A program made the translations under genes and the position numbers. Source: CAYUVA01 sp964448115 [NCBI: uncultured bacterium] (GTDB taxonomy: Bacteria > CAYUVA01). From it: a stretch of 64,000 nt of DNA. The notes below the pieces were generated by a model, which was not told where the DNA came from, did no database searches, and saw only the letters and a list, made by a program, of their open reading frames with translations. Shown here piece after piece: positions 43,926 through 53,670 of this stretch (the stretch's first letter is position 1; every line of letters begins with the position of its first letter). The stretch covers positions 23,101-87,100 of the forward strand of contig CAYUVA010000013.1 of NCBI GenBank assembly GCA_964448115.1, given 5' to 3'.

Positions 43926-45572
43926 TTAGGCATTCTTGTACTGCTTCTTTATCCGCGCAACCTGGGCATCGATCTCCTGCCAGTTCGCCACCGTGTATAG
44001 CGTGTCCAGCACGGTGCCATCGCGGTACTCGATGTAACCCATCGGCTTATCGAATTGGGGTGCTATAATATTCTCGCCGTAGGTATTGAGCCTCCTCTTA
44101 GCCATCTCGTGTAGCTCCTCGATGCTGCGCACCGTGATCCCTGCCTTGCGCAGGTGACTGCCCAGGTCAGGGTTTCTCCCCTTGGGATTGACCGCCACCC
44201 CTTCCTCGGTGATCACGCAATCGACGCTCCAGCCAGGGGTGGCACAGGTGGTAACCCGCTCGGTTATGGACATCACGCTCCCGCCGGCACTCATCAGCGG
44301 AGTAACCGCCATGGACATCTTGGCGCCGGCTGCGACCGGCTGGTGTCCGCCAATGCCGTGCTGCGTGTAGCCGGTGTTGCTGCGGGTGGTGATATTGATG
44401 TTGAAGTCGAGATCGACCTCAAGTGCACCGAGGGTAACCACATCTACCATGTTTGACACGCAAGCCATCCCGTAAGAGTTCGCTAGCATAGTCGAGATAT
44501 CCTGGTGATCCGGATTGTCCCTGATGCTAGCCACCGCCTCGGCATCGAAGGTCTGGGTGTCCATGATGCGATCGACCAACCCCTCGTTTAGCATCTGTAC
44601 CTGGAACTTGGTGATGCCGCCCATGATGAACGAGCCTTTGATACCATCCTTGATCATCCGCTCGCGCAGGTACTTGGTTGAAAGCAAGGCTGCTCCGCCG
44701 GCTCCGGTCTGAAACGAGAAGCGGTTTCGATAATATGGCGAGGCGCAGATAACATCGGTGATCAACTTGCCTAGAAGCGCTGGCATCCCCTCCTCCCTTA
44801 TCTGAAGGCTGCCGGTGGCGATCCTGGTCGGGTTCCCTATCGGCTGCTCAATATGCACCACCTGATCGGCATTCAGCGAGCTTATCTGGCGTATGCGTAC
44901 CGGGTAGTGCTTGAGGTTGTCGGTGATGATTATCACATGGTCTGCGAACATGGAGTCAACCTGGTTGTATCCAAAGGCGCCAAAGGCAGAAGGACCGTTC
45001 ACACCGTTGGCATTGCCGTATTCATCAGCCTCGGAGGCGGCAATGAAGGCTACATTTATCCTCTTTCGACCAAAGGCTATCGCATTCACCCTTCCATCAT
45101 GCGAGCGCAGCACTAGCGGACTTTTCAGGCTCACCTCTCCCCGCGAGATAGCGATGCCGACCTCGGAGTTGACGCTCCCCTCTATGCCAGTAATAACCCC
45201 TTTTTTCACATACTCGATAATTCGCTTGTGGACGCCGAAGTGAGCGCTGGCATAGATTGACAGATCCCTGAAGCCGAGGGCATCGATGCGCTCCAGCACC
45301 AGGTTGAGCACATTATCCCCCTCGCGCAGGTGATGATGGAAGCTGATGCAATCCCCGTTGCGCAGCCCGCTATTGATTATCGCCTCATCCAGGCTCTTTG
45401 CCAGCTTACTGCGCACACCGACCGGGCAGTATCGAACTGGCATCGGCGCATAGTACTTCGGCACCGGCACCTCCTTGCCGCTATACGGAAGCAAGGGCTT
45501 GCCGTTGAGCCGTGTCGGAACCTTCCTTCCAGCAGCATTGATGATGAAATCTTCAAGCACGAATCCTGTCAT
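43926..45572 (-). CDS. citF: Citrate lyase alpha subunit-like CoA transferase
   Basis: 548 residues matching CitF: DCISFHHHLREGDNVLN, VNSEVGIAISRGE, AAGAKMSMAVTPLMSAGGSV and GWSVDCVITEEGVAVNPKG. CitF normally swaps acetyl and citryl groups between thioester and acid in the citrate lyase complex. CitE and CitD are absent here, and the neighbours are two aconitase-family enzymes, so it could work as a stand-alone acid:CoA transferase. Length is normal. It ends 21 bases before the palindrome at 43904. Confidence 0.85.
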   Translation of the reverse strand: MTGFVLEDFIINAAGRKVPTRLNGKPLLPYSGKEVPVPKYYAPMPVRYCPVGVRSKLAKSLDEAIINSGLRNGDCISFHHHLREGDNVLNLVLERIDALGFRDLSIYASAHFGVHKRIIEYVKKGVITGIEGSVNSEVGIAISRGEVSLKSPLVLRSHDGRVNAIAFGRKRINVAFIAASEADEYGNANGVNGPSAFGAFGYNQVDSMFADHVIIITDNLKHYPVRIRQISSLNADQVVHIEQPIGNPTRIATGSLQIREEGMPALLGKLITDVICASPYYRNRFSFQTGAGGAALLSTKYLRERMIKDGIKGSFIMGGITKFQVQMLNEGLVDRIMDTQTFDAEAVASIRDNPDHQDISTMLANSYGMACVSNMVDVVTLGALEVDLDFNINITTRSNTGYTQHGIGGHQPVAAGAKMSMAVTPLMSAGGSVMSITERVTTCATPGWSVDCVITEEGVAVNPKGRNPDLGSHLRKAGITVRSIEELHEMAKRRLNTYGENIIAPQFDKPMGYIEYRDGTVLDTLYTVANWQEIDAQVARIKKQYKNA

Positions 45573-45612
45573 CTCATACTCCCTTTTATAGGCTTGAGGA
45601 AAAAGAGAGGAT

Positions 45613-45680
45613 CACGCAAAGGCGCAAAGATGCAAAGAAATCCTTTTTCTTACTTTGTGCCTTCGTGTCTTGGCGGTTAA
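45613..45680. repeat. Degenerate ACCACAAAGG-type inverted repeat
   Basis: CACGCAAAGGCGCAAAG and, 25 bases on, the complementary-style CTTTGTGCCTTCGTG..TTGGCGG arm form a degenerate long inverted repeat between the CitF-like gene and the aconitase-family gene. Confidence 0.55.
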
Positions 45681-45692
45681 CACACTCATTAC

Positions 45693-45714
45693 CTCAAGCC
45701 TCAAGTCTCAAGCC
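45693..45714 (-). repeat. 22-bp repeat, copy B, overlapping a stop codon
   Basis: Exact inverted copy of 28131-28152. On the minus strand it encodes the last residues GLRLEA and the stop of the aconitase-family gene. Confidence 0.7.
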
Positions 45715-47610
45715 TTTCTTCACATATTCGAGCAAGCCACCGCAGTCGATGATCTCCATCATCAGCAAAGGGATAGGCTCGAAATCGAACCGCCTATCGC
45801 CAAATCTAATGGATGAAGCGCAAAGATCAATCTCGATAATCTCGCCCGTATCGATGGTCTTGTCGGTTATGGAGGCGTTCTTTTTACGCAGGTGATCGAT
45901 AAGCTCTGGGCACTCGATGCACAAGAAGCCGTTATTTATGGCATTCCTATAGTATGTATCGCTTATCGATTCGGCTACTATGGCAGCCACGCCGGCATGG
46001 ATGAGCGCAGTTGCAGCCTGTTCCCTCGATGATCCACAGCCGAAGTTCTTCCCCGCTGCCAGGATGCATCCCTTGCGCACCAGATCCTTGAAGCCAGGAT
46101 GGTAGTTCTCCATCGCAAGGCTCGCCATCTGTTCGGGCGAGTGCGATATGTAGGTGTGCTTGCCGGCGTAGATTCCATCGGTGTCGATATTGTCAGCAGT
46201 TAAGTAAATAAGCCTTCCGCTGATGATGCGATCCACCGATAAGCCCCGCCTGGCAAAAGCCGGCTTTGGTCGTTCAAGTACCTCGATGCCCGGTTGTTCG
46301 ATCCTATCGGCGGTCTTGGCTTGTGGATTGTTGATATAGCCGCTGAGCGCCGAATAAGCGACTGTTTTGGGGCTTGCCAGGTAGATATTCGCCTCCCTGG
46401 AACCCATACGCCCGCGAAAGTTGCGATTTGTGGTCGAGATGGCGGACTCACCGGCGGCAAGCACTCCCTGATGCTGCCCCAGGCAGGGACCGCAGTTTGG
46501 ATTGCATATCGTGGCGCCGGCTCCGATTAGATCAGCTATATATCCAGCCTTTATCGCCTCAAGGTAGATGCGCGAAGATGCGGGGATAACGATAAATCGC
46601 ACTCCCTTGGCTATCTTGTTCCCCTTGACTATCTGGGCTGCTTCTGCGAGATCTTCCAGCCTTCCGTTTGTGCATGAACCTAGAACCGCCTGGTCGATGC
46701 TTATCTTGGTCCCTGCCAGATCTTTTATTAACCGGGTATTACCCGGGCTGTGAGGGGCAGCGACTAAGGGTCCCAGGTCATCAAGGTTCACCGAGACGAT
46801 GGCTGCATACCGCGCATCATCATCCGGCGCTAGAGATTCAATGGAAGCATCTTCAAGCATCCCCATCTGCCCCAGGCTTCTAATATAGCGCTCAGCAGTC
46901 TCATCGTAGGGGAATATCCCCGCCATGCCTCCCATCTCCACGGTCATGTTGCTGATGGTCATGCGGTCGCTCATGCTAAGGTATTCTATCGCCTCGCCGT
47001 GGTACTCGACAACCCGGTTGAGCGCGAAGTCAACCCCCAAGCTGCCGATCAAGTAAAGTATGATGTCCTTGCCACAGATGCGGCTGGTATCGGGGATGCC
47101 TTGGAGCCTGATCTTTATGGTTTCAGGCACTTTTAGCCATGTCTCTCCGCTAGCCCACAATGCTGCTGCATCGGTGCGCACCACCGGGATGCCGGCTGCG
47201 CAAAGCGCACCGTGCATCGTGGTATGCGAATCCGAGCCGAGGATCAGGCTTCCCGGCAGAACGAAGCCCTCCTCGATGAGCACCTGGTGGCAGACACCTC
47301 GCTCGAGGTCATAAAAATAAGGCAGTGCTTGCTTCATGGCGAAATGGCGCACTGACTTCATCGCCTGGCTCGTCTTCTCGGTCGGAGCCGGCGAGGCGTG
47401 ATCCAAGACTATGACCGGCTGTTTTGCATCCTTGACCCTATCCAAGCCAAGCGCCTTGAACTTGCTTATCACCGCGGAGCTGTTGTTGTGGGTGAGGATA
47501 TGCCTCGGCTTGACAAGCACGAACTCGCCGGGAACAAGCTCGCCATCAGCTCCAGACAGCCTGCGGGTTTTATGTGTCCTTATTATCTTTTGTATAATTG
47601 TCTCTCCCAT
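45694..47610 (-). CDS. Aconitase-family hydro-lyase, fused large and small subunits (A)
   Basis: 638 residues. The N-terminal ~420 residues are a LeuC/aconitase-type catalytic part with cluster cysteines in LGSCTNGRLED and NPNCGPCLG (CxxC). The C-terminal ~180 residues are the swivel domain with GKNFGCGSSREQAA. It resembles 3-isopropylmalate or dimethylmalate/homoaconitate-type dehydratases, but the substrate cannot be read. It lies about 120 bases before the CitF-like gene and after paralogue B. Its last six codons come from a dispersed 22-bp repeat. Confidence 0.85.
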   Translation of the reverse strand: MGETIIQKIIRTHKTRRLSGADGELVPGEFVLVKPRHILTHNNSSAVISKFKALGLDRVKDAKQPVIVLDHASPAPTEKTSQAMKSVRHFAMKQALPYFYDLERGVCHQVLIEEGFVLPGSLILGSDSHTTMHGALCAAGIPVVRTDAAALWASGETWLKVPETIKIRLQGIPDTSRICGKDIILYLIGSLGVDFALNRVVEYHGEAIEYLSMSDRMTISNMTVEMGGMAGIFPYDETAERYIRSLGQMGMLEDASIESLAPDDDARYAAIVSVNLDDLGPLVAAPHSPGNTRLIKDLAGTKISIDQAVLGSCTNGRLEDLAEAAQIVKGNKIAKGVRFIVIPASSRIYLEAIKAGYIADLIGAGATICNPNCGPCLGQHQGVLAAGESAISTTNRNFRGRMGSREANIYLASPKTVAYSALSGYINNPQAKTADRIEQPGIEVLERPKPAFARRGLSVDRIISGRLIYLTADNIDTDGIYAGKHTYISHSPEQMASLAMENYHPGFKDLVRKGCILAAGKNFGCGSSREQAATALIHAGVAAIVAESISDTYYRNAINNGFLCIECPELIDHLRKKNASITDKTIDTGEIIEIDLCASSIRFGDRRFDFEPIPLLMMEIIDCGGLLEYVKKGLRLEA

Positions 47611-47939
47611 TTATACCCCCAGTAATCTTGTCTCAAATGTCTGCCAGGAAAGGCATCCTTCCGTGTTTGACTTAAAACCACCAAAACCTGTCATCCTGAG
47701 CGCAGTCCCGATTTTCCTGGAAATCGGGACGAAGTCGAAGGATCTCCGTAAGGCATTGATTTTAGTGAGATTCCTCGACTCACTCGCCAGTGCCATTCGA
47801 CTACACTCAGGGCAGGCTTCGCTCGCTTGGAATGACATATTAGAGATTTTCCTTGATTTGTTGGGACAGACTCTTTCCGGGTGCGATGTCGCGCCCGGAA
47901 TCCCGATATAATCGGGACTACATTTTAAGACAGATCCCA
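47611..47939. other. 329-base gene-free region of dispersed repeats
   Basis: It contains TCATCCTGAGCGCAG with an inserted perfect 10-base hairpin (GTCCCGATTT / AAATCGGGAC, 47705-47730), then GAAGTCGAAGGATCT, a GACTACACTCAGGGCAGGC-type tract and a smaller CCCGATATAATCGGG hairpin near 47902. A 109-codon minus frame across it only translates repeat sequence and is not a gene. Confidence 0.65.
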
Positions 47940-49853
47940 TTAAGCCTCCTGGTTCTTGATCCTTCTTGCCAGGGAGAACAGCCCGCCAGCCTGGTATTTG
48001 AGCATGAAGTTCTCCGATAGACCTACGCCATCTTTAAGCTCGATGCCTTTTGCCTGATTGGAGATGCAACCCGTATTTAAGTCCAGGGTAATGATATCAC
48101 CATCGTTGAGCTTGTCATAGCCGACCTGGCGGTTGATTATAAGCGGAAAGCCGAGCGCCTCTGCATTGCCGAGATAGATGGGTGCGAAGCTGCGAGCCAC
48201 GATGGCGCCAACCCCCAGCGACATGAAGCACTTGACCGCATGTTCACGCGATGAGCCAGCCCCGAAGTTATCCCCGGCGATCACGATATCCCCCGGCTTG
48301 CAGAGCCTTGCAAATTCGCCATAGCGCGGGTATCTGGTGAAGCGCTCAAAGGTATATTGCCCCATCTTTGCAGGATCGGTCTCCTGGAGGCGCAGGTTGT
48401 GATAGATGGCATCGGTATCAACATCATCGAACAGCCTCTCGCCATCGCCGATGAGCCACACCCGTCCCCTAAGCAGACTCGGCTTCTCAAAGGGGATATC
48501 CACCTGCAGCGACGGTTGCACGGCAGTATCGAGATGATCTATCTTGAGAACATGATCTGCTTCTAGCGCACTCCCCTTCATCTCCCAAAGTGATGTATCC
48601 GGGCATTGTATCCCCTGCCCGATTGGGTCGGTTATGTGCCCAGCGATCGCCGAGGCGATGACCGTCTCCGGGCTGGCAAGGTACTTGACCCCGGGACCCT
48701 GCTTCTCGGCGAAGTTGCGGTTCCCGGTATCGATGGCTACCGTATTTTGTCCCAGTTTTCCCACCTGCTCCGAGGTGCACCCGGCGCATGAGGGTGGGTA
48801 AACGATAAACCCGGCATCCAGTAGCCTTTGCAGGATCCCCTCCTGTGCGATGCGCTGCATGGTCTCAATTGTACCGGGAACGATAAACGCCCGCACCGAT
48901 GGGTGAACCGTGTGCTCGGAAAGCAAGGTTGCTACACGCTTTATGTCTTCGTAGGTCGAGTTGGTGCAGGAGCCGATCAACGCCTGGTTTATCCTGGTTC
49001 CCCTTACTTCATCCACTGCCACCACATCCCTGGGATCGCCGGGGAGAGAGACCAGTGGCTTCAAGTCGCTGACATCGATCTCGAAAATGTCGCTGTATTC
49101 GGCATCATCATCAGCGATCAACGCCTTGAGCTTACGCCCGGCTTTTGCCTCAAACTGAGCCATCTGCTGTGCATTGGGTGTCATAAGCACCGTAACTGCC
49201 GACATCTCGGCGCCCATGCTGGCAAGGGTGATGCGGGAGGGGGTATTCATCGCGATGACGCTCTCACCCGTGAATTCGATTGCTTTGCCGAGCGCACCTT
49301 TGGCGCCGAGCGTGCTCACCACCTTGAGGGTGATATCCTTGGCGGATACCGGGTATTCTATGCTTCCAGTGATGATGACCTTGATGCTCTGGGGGATGGT
49401 GAACTCGACCAAGCCGGTCTTTAGGGCAAAGGCAGTTTGTGTATCTCCAAGCGACAAGCCCAGGGCACCGACAGCTCCTAGTATGCCGAAGTGGCTGTCT
49501 GTGCCGGTGATTATTCGTCCAGGGAGCGCCACCTGGCGCTCGATCAGGCTTAGCGTACCTATGCCATGGTCGATCTCGTAGATATTACCGATCCGCTTGC
49601 CGGTGCAGAACTCACGCAAAAGGTCCTGGTTCTTTGTATATTCGAGGTCATGCCCGCAGTCGAAGGTGAAGTATATCCGTTCTGCGTCGAATACGGGCTC
49701 ATCGGGGAATTCGGCATCGAACTTAAGTGCTGCGTTGGGACCGGCAAAATCCCGCGCGGTTACAGCGTCTGGCTTGAGCCAGACCGTCTCGCCCGCCTTG
49801 ACCAGCCTTCCCTGGTTAAGCGATATGATCTTTTCAATTAGTGTCAATCCCAT
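47940..49853 (-). CDS. Aconitase-family hydro-lyase, fused large and small subunits (B)
   Basis: 637 residues, paralogous to the 45694 gene and of the same fused layout. It has the GTDSHFGILG segment, cluster cysteines in IGSCTNSTYED and PPSCAGCTSEQ (CxxC), and the swivel motif GDNFGAGSSREHA near residue 535. Two paralogous hydro-lyases plus a CoA transferase suggest dehydration then rehydration of a hydroxy-acid. The substrate is unknown. Confidence 0.85.
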   Translation of the reverse strand: MGLTLIEKIISLNQGRLVKAGETVWLKPDAVTARDFAGPNAALKFDAEFPDEPVFDAERIYFTFDCGHDLEYTKNQDLLREFCTGKRIGNIYEIDHGIGTLSLIERQVALPGRIITGTDSHFGILGAVGALGLSLGDTQTAFALKTGLVEFTIPQSIKVIITGSIEYPVSAKDITLKVVSTLGAKGALGKAIEFTGESVIAMNTPSRITLASMGAEMSAVTVLMTPNAQQMAQFEAKAGRKLKALIADDDAEYSDIFEIDVSDLKPLVSLPGDPRDVVAVDEVRGTRINQALIGSCTNSTYEDIKRVATLLSEHTVHPSVRAFIVPGTIETMQRIAQEGILQRLLDAGFIVYPPSCAGCTSEQVGKLGQNTVAIDTGNRNFAEKQGPGVKYLASPETVIASAIAGHITDPIGQGIQCPDTSLWEMKGSALEADHVLKIDHLDTAVQPSLQVDIPFEKPSLLRGRVWLIGDGERLFDDVDTDAIYHNLRLQETDPAKMGQYTFERFTRYPRYGEFARLCKPGDIVIAGDNFGAGSSREHAVKCFMSLGVGAIVARSFAPIYLGNAEALGFPLIINRQVGYDKLNDGDIITLDLNTGCISNQAKGIELKDGVGLSENFMLKYQAGGLFSLARRIKNQEA

Positions 49854-49869
49854 AGCCTACAAGTTAATT

Positions 49870-50014
49870 AAACACAAAGGCACAAAGGCACTAAGGGGAA
49901 GTTATACCGTGATACCGTGATCGCAATGGCAGAAAAACCTCCTTTTCTCCTCTCTTCTCTCTGTGTCTCTGTGGTTTTCCTTTCCTCCTTGCGTTCTTTG
50001 CGCCTTTGCGTGAG
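49870..50014. repeat. Long ACCACAAAGG-type inverted repeat
   Basis: Left arm AACACAAAGGCACAAAGGCA with GTTATACCGTGATACCGTGA, right arm CTCTGTGTCTCTGTGGTTTT and TTGCGCCTTTGCGTGAGG. It fills the gap between the HD gene and hydro-lyase B. Confidence 0.6.
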
Positions 50015-50051
50015 GTTTCTTTTCTTTCTTCCTTCCATCAAGGCTCAGACC

Positions 50052-50639
50052 TCAAAACGATTCCTTTATCGCCTCGTAGAAGGCGTAGTCGGCGTGGTAG
50101 ATTATCCAGGTCTCCTTAGTCCTGGGGCGCTTGTCCCCCTCCGTTGAGTGATTGGCGATGATGTTGAGCACGCGGTTTGTAACGCCATGCTTGAAGGCTA
50201 TTGCAGCGCCGAAGCCGGGGTGGCGCAGGCACTTGCCCCGCTCGCCTATTATATACCAGTCGCCAGATTTCTCGTATTCTATCGGCTTTCCCACATCGTG
50301 CAGCAGCGCCCCGGCTATCAGATGATCGTAGTTGACCGCGATGTAGTCGCTGCGATGCGAGTATGCCTCCTCTTCCGCTTTTGCCATTGCCAGGGCAGCG
50401 CCGGCTATCGCAAGGGTGTGCTCGAAGATGTTGATATCGGTTCTCCTGCCCCCTAGCGCCAGGGTAAAGGGCATCTTCTGTACCTCATCGATGCTCCATC
50501 CGCCTAGCTCTATAGCCTCCACCCAGGTGGAAACTACGCCCTTGCGAAGTTGCTCGTCGTTTATCATCAGCAGATAACTGCTGAATGTCCTCGTGATGAA
50601 GTCCCTGATTTTCGCTTTCTGATCCATATCAGACTCCAA
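50052..50639 (-). CDS. HD-domain metal-dependent phosphohydrolase
   Basis: 195 residues with the HD signature: an early His in FEHTLAIAGAALAM, then AGALLHDVGKPIEYE, and a later His in IIANHSTEGDKRP. It is a small soluble HD protein of YedJ/RnaY-like nucleotide-hydrolase type. The substrate is not evident. It is upstream of hydro-lyase B on the same strand across the repeat. Confidence 0.8.
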   Translation of the reverse strand: MESDMDQKAKIRDFITRTFSSYLLMINDEQLRKGVVSTWVEAIELGGWSIDEVQKMPFTLALGGRRTDINIFEHTLAIAGAALAMAKAEEEAYSHRSDYIAVNYDHLIAGALLHDVGKPIEYEKSGDWYIIGERGKCLRHPGFGAAIAFKHGVTNRVLNIIANHSTEGDKRPRTKETWIIYHADYAFYEAIKESF

Positions 50640-50787
50640 TGTATGTTCAATAGCAAGGAATGATCATTATATGAACCGCAGAAAAATTCAATATAGGCTG
50701 CTTATCTCTACTCCTTGACAAGATAATATGCTGATAATATGCTGCGCTGGTAGATGTTCTATAAATAGCGAGCATGGGAGGTGCTTT

Positions 50788-51294
50788 ATGAAGAAATGGC
50801 TATCTAAATTCTGGAATCAACCCAACAAGCGTTTCCGCAACTTTCAGGTTGTCTATACATTCCTCACCCTTAATTTCCTGATTCCCAGCATCTTTTACTA
50901 TGTAGCCCCGGAGAAAGCGATAGCCCAGTTCCGCTGGATGGGGAAGGTCTTGGGGGCTGAGTATCCGCTCACCGAGGAGAGCCTGGTCTGGTCAACCTTG
51001 GCAGCGACAAATGTTCTTACCCTTGCATTTATGTGTTTCCTGCAGCAGTTGAATGTATATAGGTTCCGCATGGTGCTAGTTCCCCTGGTGTTTATGAAGG
51101 GCACAACTGCACTGGCATTTCTCCACATCTACATCTGGGTACTCGGATTTCCACCATTTTTGGGCGTTTTTTTCATCGATAGCATCAGTGCGCTTGCGAT
51201 GATAATATTTGCGATAAGTGCTCGGCGGTCGCTTGATGATCATCCAAGTGATCAACTGGTTCCCCGGTTGTTTTTTGATGGGAAAGAAGGCTAG
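50788..51294 (+). CDS. Four-span membrane protein of unknown function
   Basis: 168 residues from the ATG at 50788, which follows GGGAGGTG. It has about four membrane spans and a basic N-terminus (KKWLSKFWNQPNKRFRN). No motif of known transporters is seen. It is alone and convergent with the hybrid kinase gene. Confidence 0.6.
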   Translation: MKKWLSKFWNQPNKRFRNFQVVYTFLTLNFLIPSIFYYVAPEKAIAQFRWMGKVLGAEYPLTEESLVWSTLAATNVLTLAFMCFLQQLNVYRFRMVLVPLVFMKGTTALAFLHIYIWVLGFPPFLGVFFIDSISALAMIIFAISARRSLDDHPSDQLVPRLFFDGKEG

Positions 51295-51303
51295 GCAAGA
51301 CTT

Positions 51304-53568
51304 CTATCTCTCATCCGCTTTCTCGAACACCTCTCGAAGAGCCAGGTTCAGCTCGTTGAATACATAGGGCTTTGAGACCATGGCATCAAAGCCGTACTTC
51401 CTGTAGTCCGACATTACTGGATCGGTCGAGTATCCGCTGGAGACGATAGCCTTGATATTGGGGGCGATGTCCCTCAGCTTCATGATTGCCTCTTTGCCAC
51501 CCATGCCCCCAGGGACGGTAAGATCCATGATCACAGCCTTTATATCAACATTTTCATTAGAATATTGCAGGTATTTATCGATAGCCTCTTTTCCATCCCT
51601 AGCATAAATAGGCTCGAATCCCATCTCTTTCAGCATGGAGCCGGCTACCTCCAGGATCATGCGCTCATCATCCATGATGATGATCTTCCCCTTGCTCTTG
51701 AAGGTGGTGTCATCGGAATCCTGGTTCTTTTCTATATTTTTTCGTGATGCAGGCAGAAAGATGTGAAAGGTGGTTCCCTTGCTCACCTCGGAATCGACAG
51801 TTATATATCCATCATGGTTTTTTATAATCGAGTAAGTGGTTGCAAGCCCAAGCCCGGTGCCGTTCGGCTTGGTGGTGAAGTAGGGATCGAAGATCTTATG
51901 AAGTATGGCTTCGGGGATACCTTGACCTTGGTCTTTTATCGAGATCTTTACATATCTTCCTTTGGGTATTGGCAGACTGGTTGTCTCCAGTAGGGTTATA
52001 TTCGAGGCTTGCACGGTCAGAGTGCCTCCATGGGGCATAGCTTGAACGGCATTTATTACTATGTTGTTTATTACCTGGTTGAATTGCCCTTCATCTATAT
52101 CCACCGGCTGTAGGTCTTTTTCTATATCGAAGCTCGCTTTGACCTTGGAGCCAGATAGTGCGAATTGGGTAAAATCGCGCAGGAGATCTTGTATCGCGGT
52201 AGTTTTCTTTATCGGTGCACCCCCCTTGGAGAATATAAGCAGTTGTCTGGTAAGCTCTCTTGCATTTAATGAAGCCAGCTCAGCCTTTTGCAGCTTATCC
52301 TGGGGATCTTTGCCGGTGCGAAAATAAAGCCTTGCTATGGAGAGATTTCCTAAAATAGCGGTCAGAAAATTATTGAAGTCATGTGCTATTCCGCCGGCAA
52401 GTATTGCCAAGGAATCAAGCCGGCGCACCCTCTCCAGATCCTCTTGGATCCTTCGCCTTTCGCTAATATCCCTGAACACGATGACATTGCCTATAATAGC
52501 ATTGTTAGGTTTGCGGATAGGGGCAACGGTTCCCTCTATATATAACCTGGCGTCATTTTTAGATATCAGAATGGTTTCCTGGTTTATCTGAGTGGTATCG
52601 AAAGTAAGGGAATTGGAAAATTTGCGACCTACCTCTTGCCCCATGGTTTCGACATTGAATACCTTGGAGAAGTGCTTTCCATAAGCCTCAGCCTGCTTCC
52701 AACCGGTCAGCTTTTCCGCCACCTCGTTAATCATAAATACCTTGCCCTCTTGATCGGTAGTGATGACTCCGTCTCCGATGCTTCTAAGAGTTACTACAAG
52801 ACGCTCTTTCTCGGCAGCCAGCGCCTCCTCCATGATCTTTCGGTTGGTAATGTCTCGAAGCGATGCGATATATGCGAGTGCCCCTTCCCAGACGGTCTCG
52901 GCTGCTCGTATTTCCACTATTTTATACCTCCCCTTATCACCTTGTACCCTGATCTCTCGAGAGCCACCGACTATGAAGGGATGCTCGAACTTAAAGCCAT
53001 GGTGGTATTGCTCATTTATATTGAGGATCTCCATAGCTGCCTTGTTGGCTAGCTTGACATTCTTCATGCGATCCAAGATGACTATTCCATCCAGATTGCT
53101 ATCGATTATAGTGCGCAGACTAGCCTGGCTCGCCTCCAGTTCCCTCTTTTGCTGCTCCATCTCAAGTAACATGCGGTTTCTCTCCAAGGAGTAATGAATG
53201 GAGCGATTCAATTGTTGAGGATTGAGGCTCGCCTTGTCCAAAAAATCTTGGATGCCCTCCTTGAGTAGTTCTAAAGACAATTCCTTATCTGATGCACAGG
53301 TGATGATCACTATAGGGATATCCGGCGCGAACTTGCGGGTAGCCTTGGCGGTCTGGCGACCCGAACTATCGGGCAGATTGAGATCGAGTAGAACAACATC
53401 TATCTCCAGGTTTTCTAGGTGTTCCTTAGCTTTGGCCAGTGTATCTGCCTGGGTCAGATTATATCTCAGATCATCACACTGAGCCAAGTAATTACTTATT
53501 AAGTTCCTATGATCAGGATTATCCTCTACAAGAAGGATGTTGATCTCATTGAGTTGGTTGGCTCTCAA
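51304..53568 (-). CDS. Hybrid sensor histidine kinase with N- and C-terminal receiver domains
   Basis: 754 residues: an N-terminal receiver domain (D62 in LLDLNLPD), two PAS domains (about 145-370), a HisKA domain with GGIAHDFNNFL, an HATPase_c domain with GTGLGLATTYSI, and a C-terminal receiver domain (AVIMDLTVPGG). There are no membrane spans, so it senses something cytoplasmic. No partner regulator is adjacent. The C-terminal receiver would act as phosphorelay output. Confidence 0.9.
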   Translation of the reverse strand: MRANQLNEINILLVEDNPDHRNLISNYLAQCDDLRYNLTQADTLAKAKEHLENLEIDVVLLDLNLPDSSGRQTAKATRKFAPDIPIVIITCASDKELSLELLKEGIQDFLDKASLNPQQLNRSIHYSLERNRMLLEMEQQKRELEASQASLRTIIDSNLDGIVILDRMKNVKLANKAAMEILNINEQYHHGFKFEHPFIVGGSREIRVQGDKGRYKIVEIRAAETVWEGALAYIASLRDITNRKIMEEALAAEKERLVVTLRSIGDGVITTDQEGKVFMINEVAEKLTGWKQAEAYGKHFSKVFNVETMGQEVGRKFSNSLTFDTTQINQETILISKNDARLYIEGTVAPIRKPNNAIIGNVIVFRDISERRRIQEDLERVRRLDSLAILAGGIAHDFNNFLTAILGNLSIARLYFRTGKDPQDKLQKAELASLNARELTRQLLIFSKGGAPIKKTTAIQDLLRDFTQFALSGSKVKASFDIEKDLQPVDIDEGQFNQVINNIVINAVQAMPHGGTLTVQASNITLLETTSLPIPKGRYVKISIKDQGQGIPEAILHKIFDPYFTTKPNGTGLGLATTYSIIKNHDGYITVDSEVSKGTTFHIFLPASRKNIEKNQDSDDTTFKSKGKIIIMDDERMILEVAGSMLKEMGFEPIYARDGKEAIDKYLQYSNENVDIKAVIMDLTVPGGMGGKEAIMKLRDIAPNIKAIVSSGYSTDPVMSDYRKYGFDAMVSKPYVFNELNLALREVFEKADER

Positions 53569-53670
53569 TCGCTACCCCATGGATTACAATATCTACAGAT
53601 TATCTCCTTTGAACTACCCATATTAAATAATATAAACCCTTAAAGCAAATGAGTCAACTTAAACACCAGC

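Noticed and set aside
47611-47940. 109-codon minus-strand frame
   Set aside because: It translates dispersed repeats (TCATCCTGAGC type), has no ribosome site and lies in a gene-free gap.
48828-49424. 198-codon plus-strand frame
   Set aside because: Antisense to hydro-lyase B.
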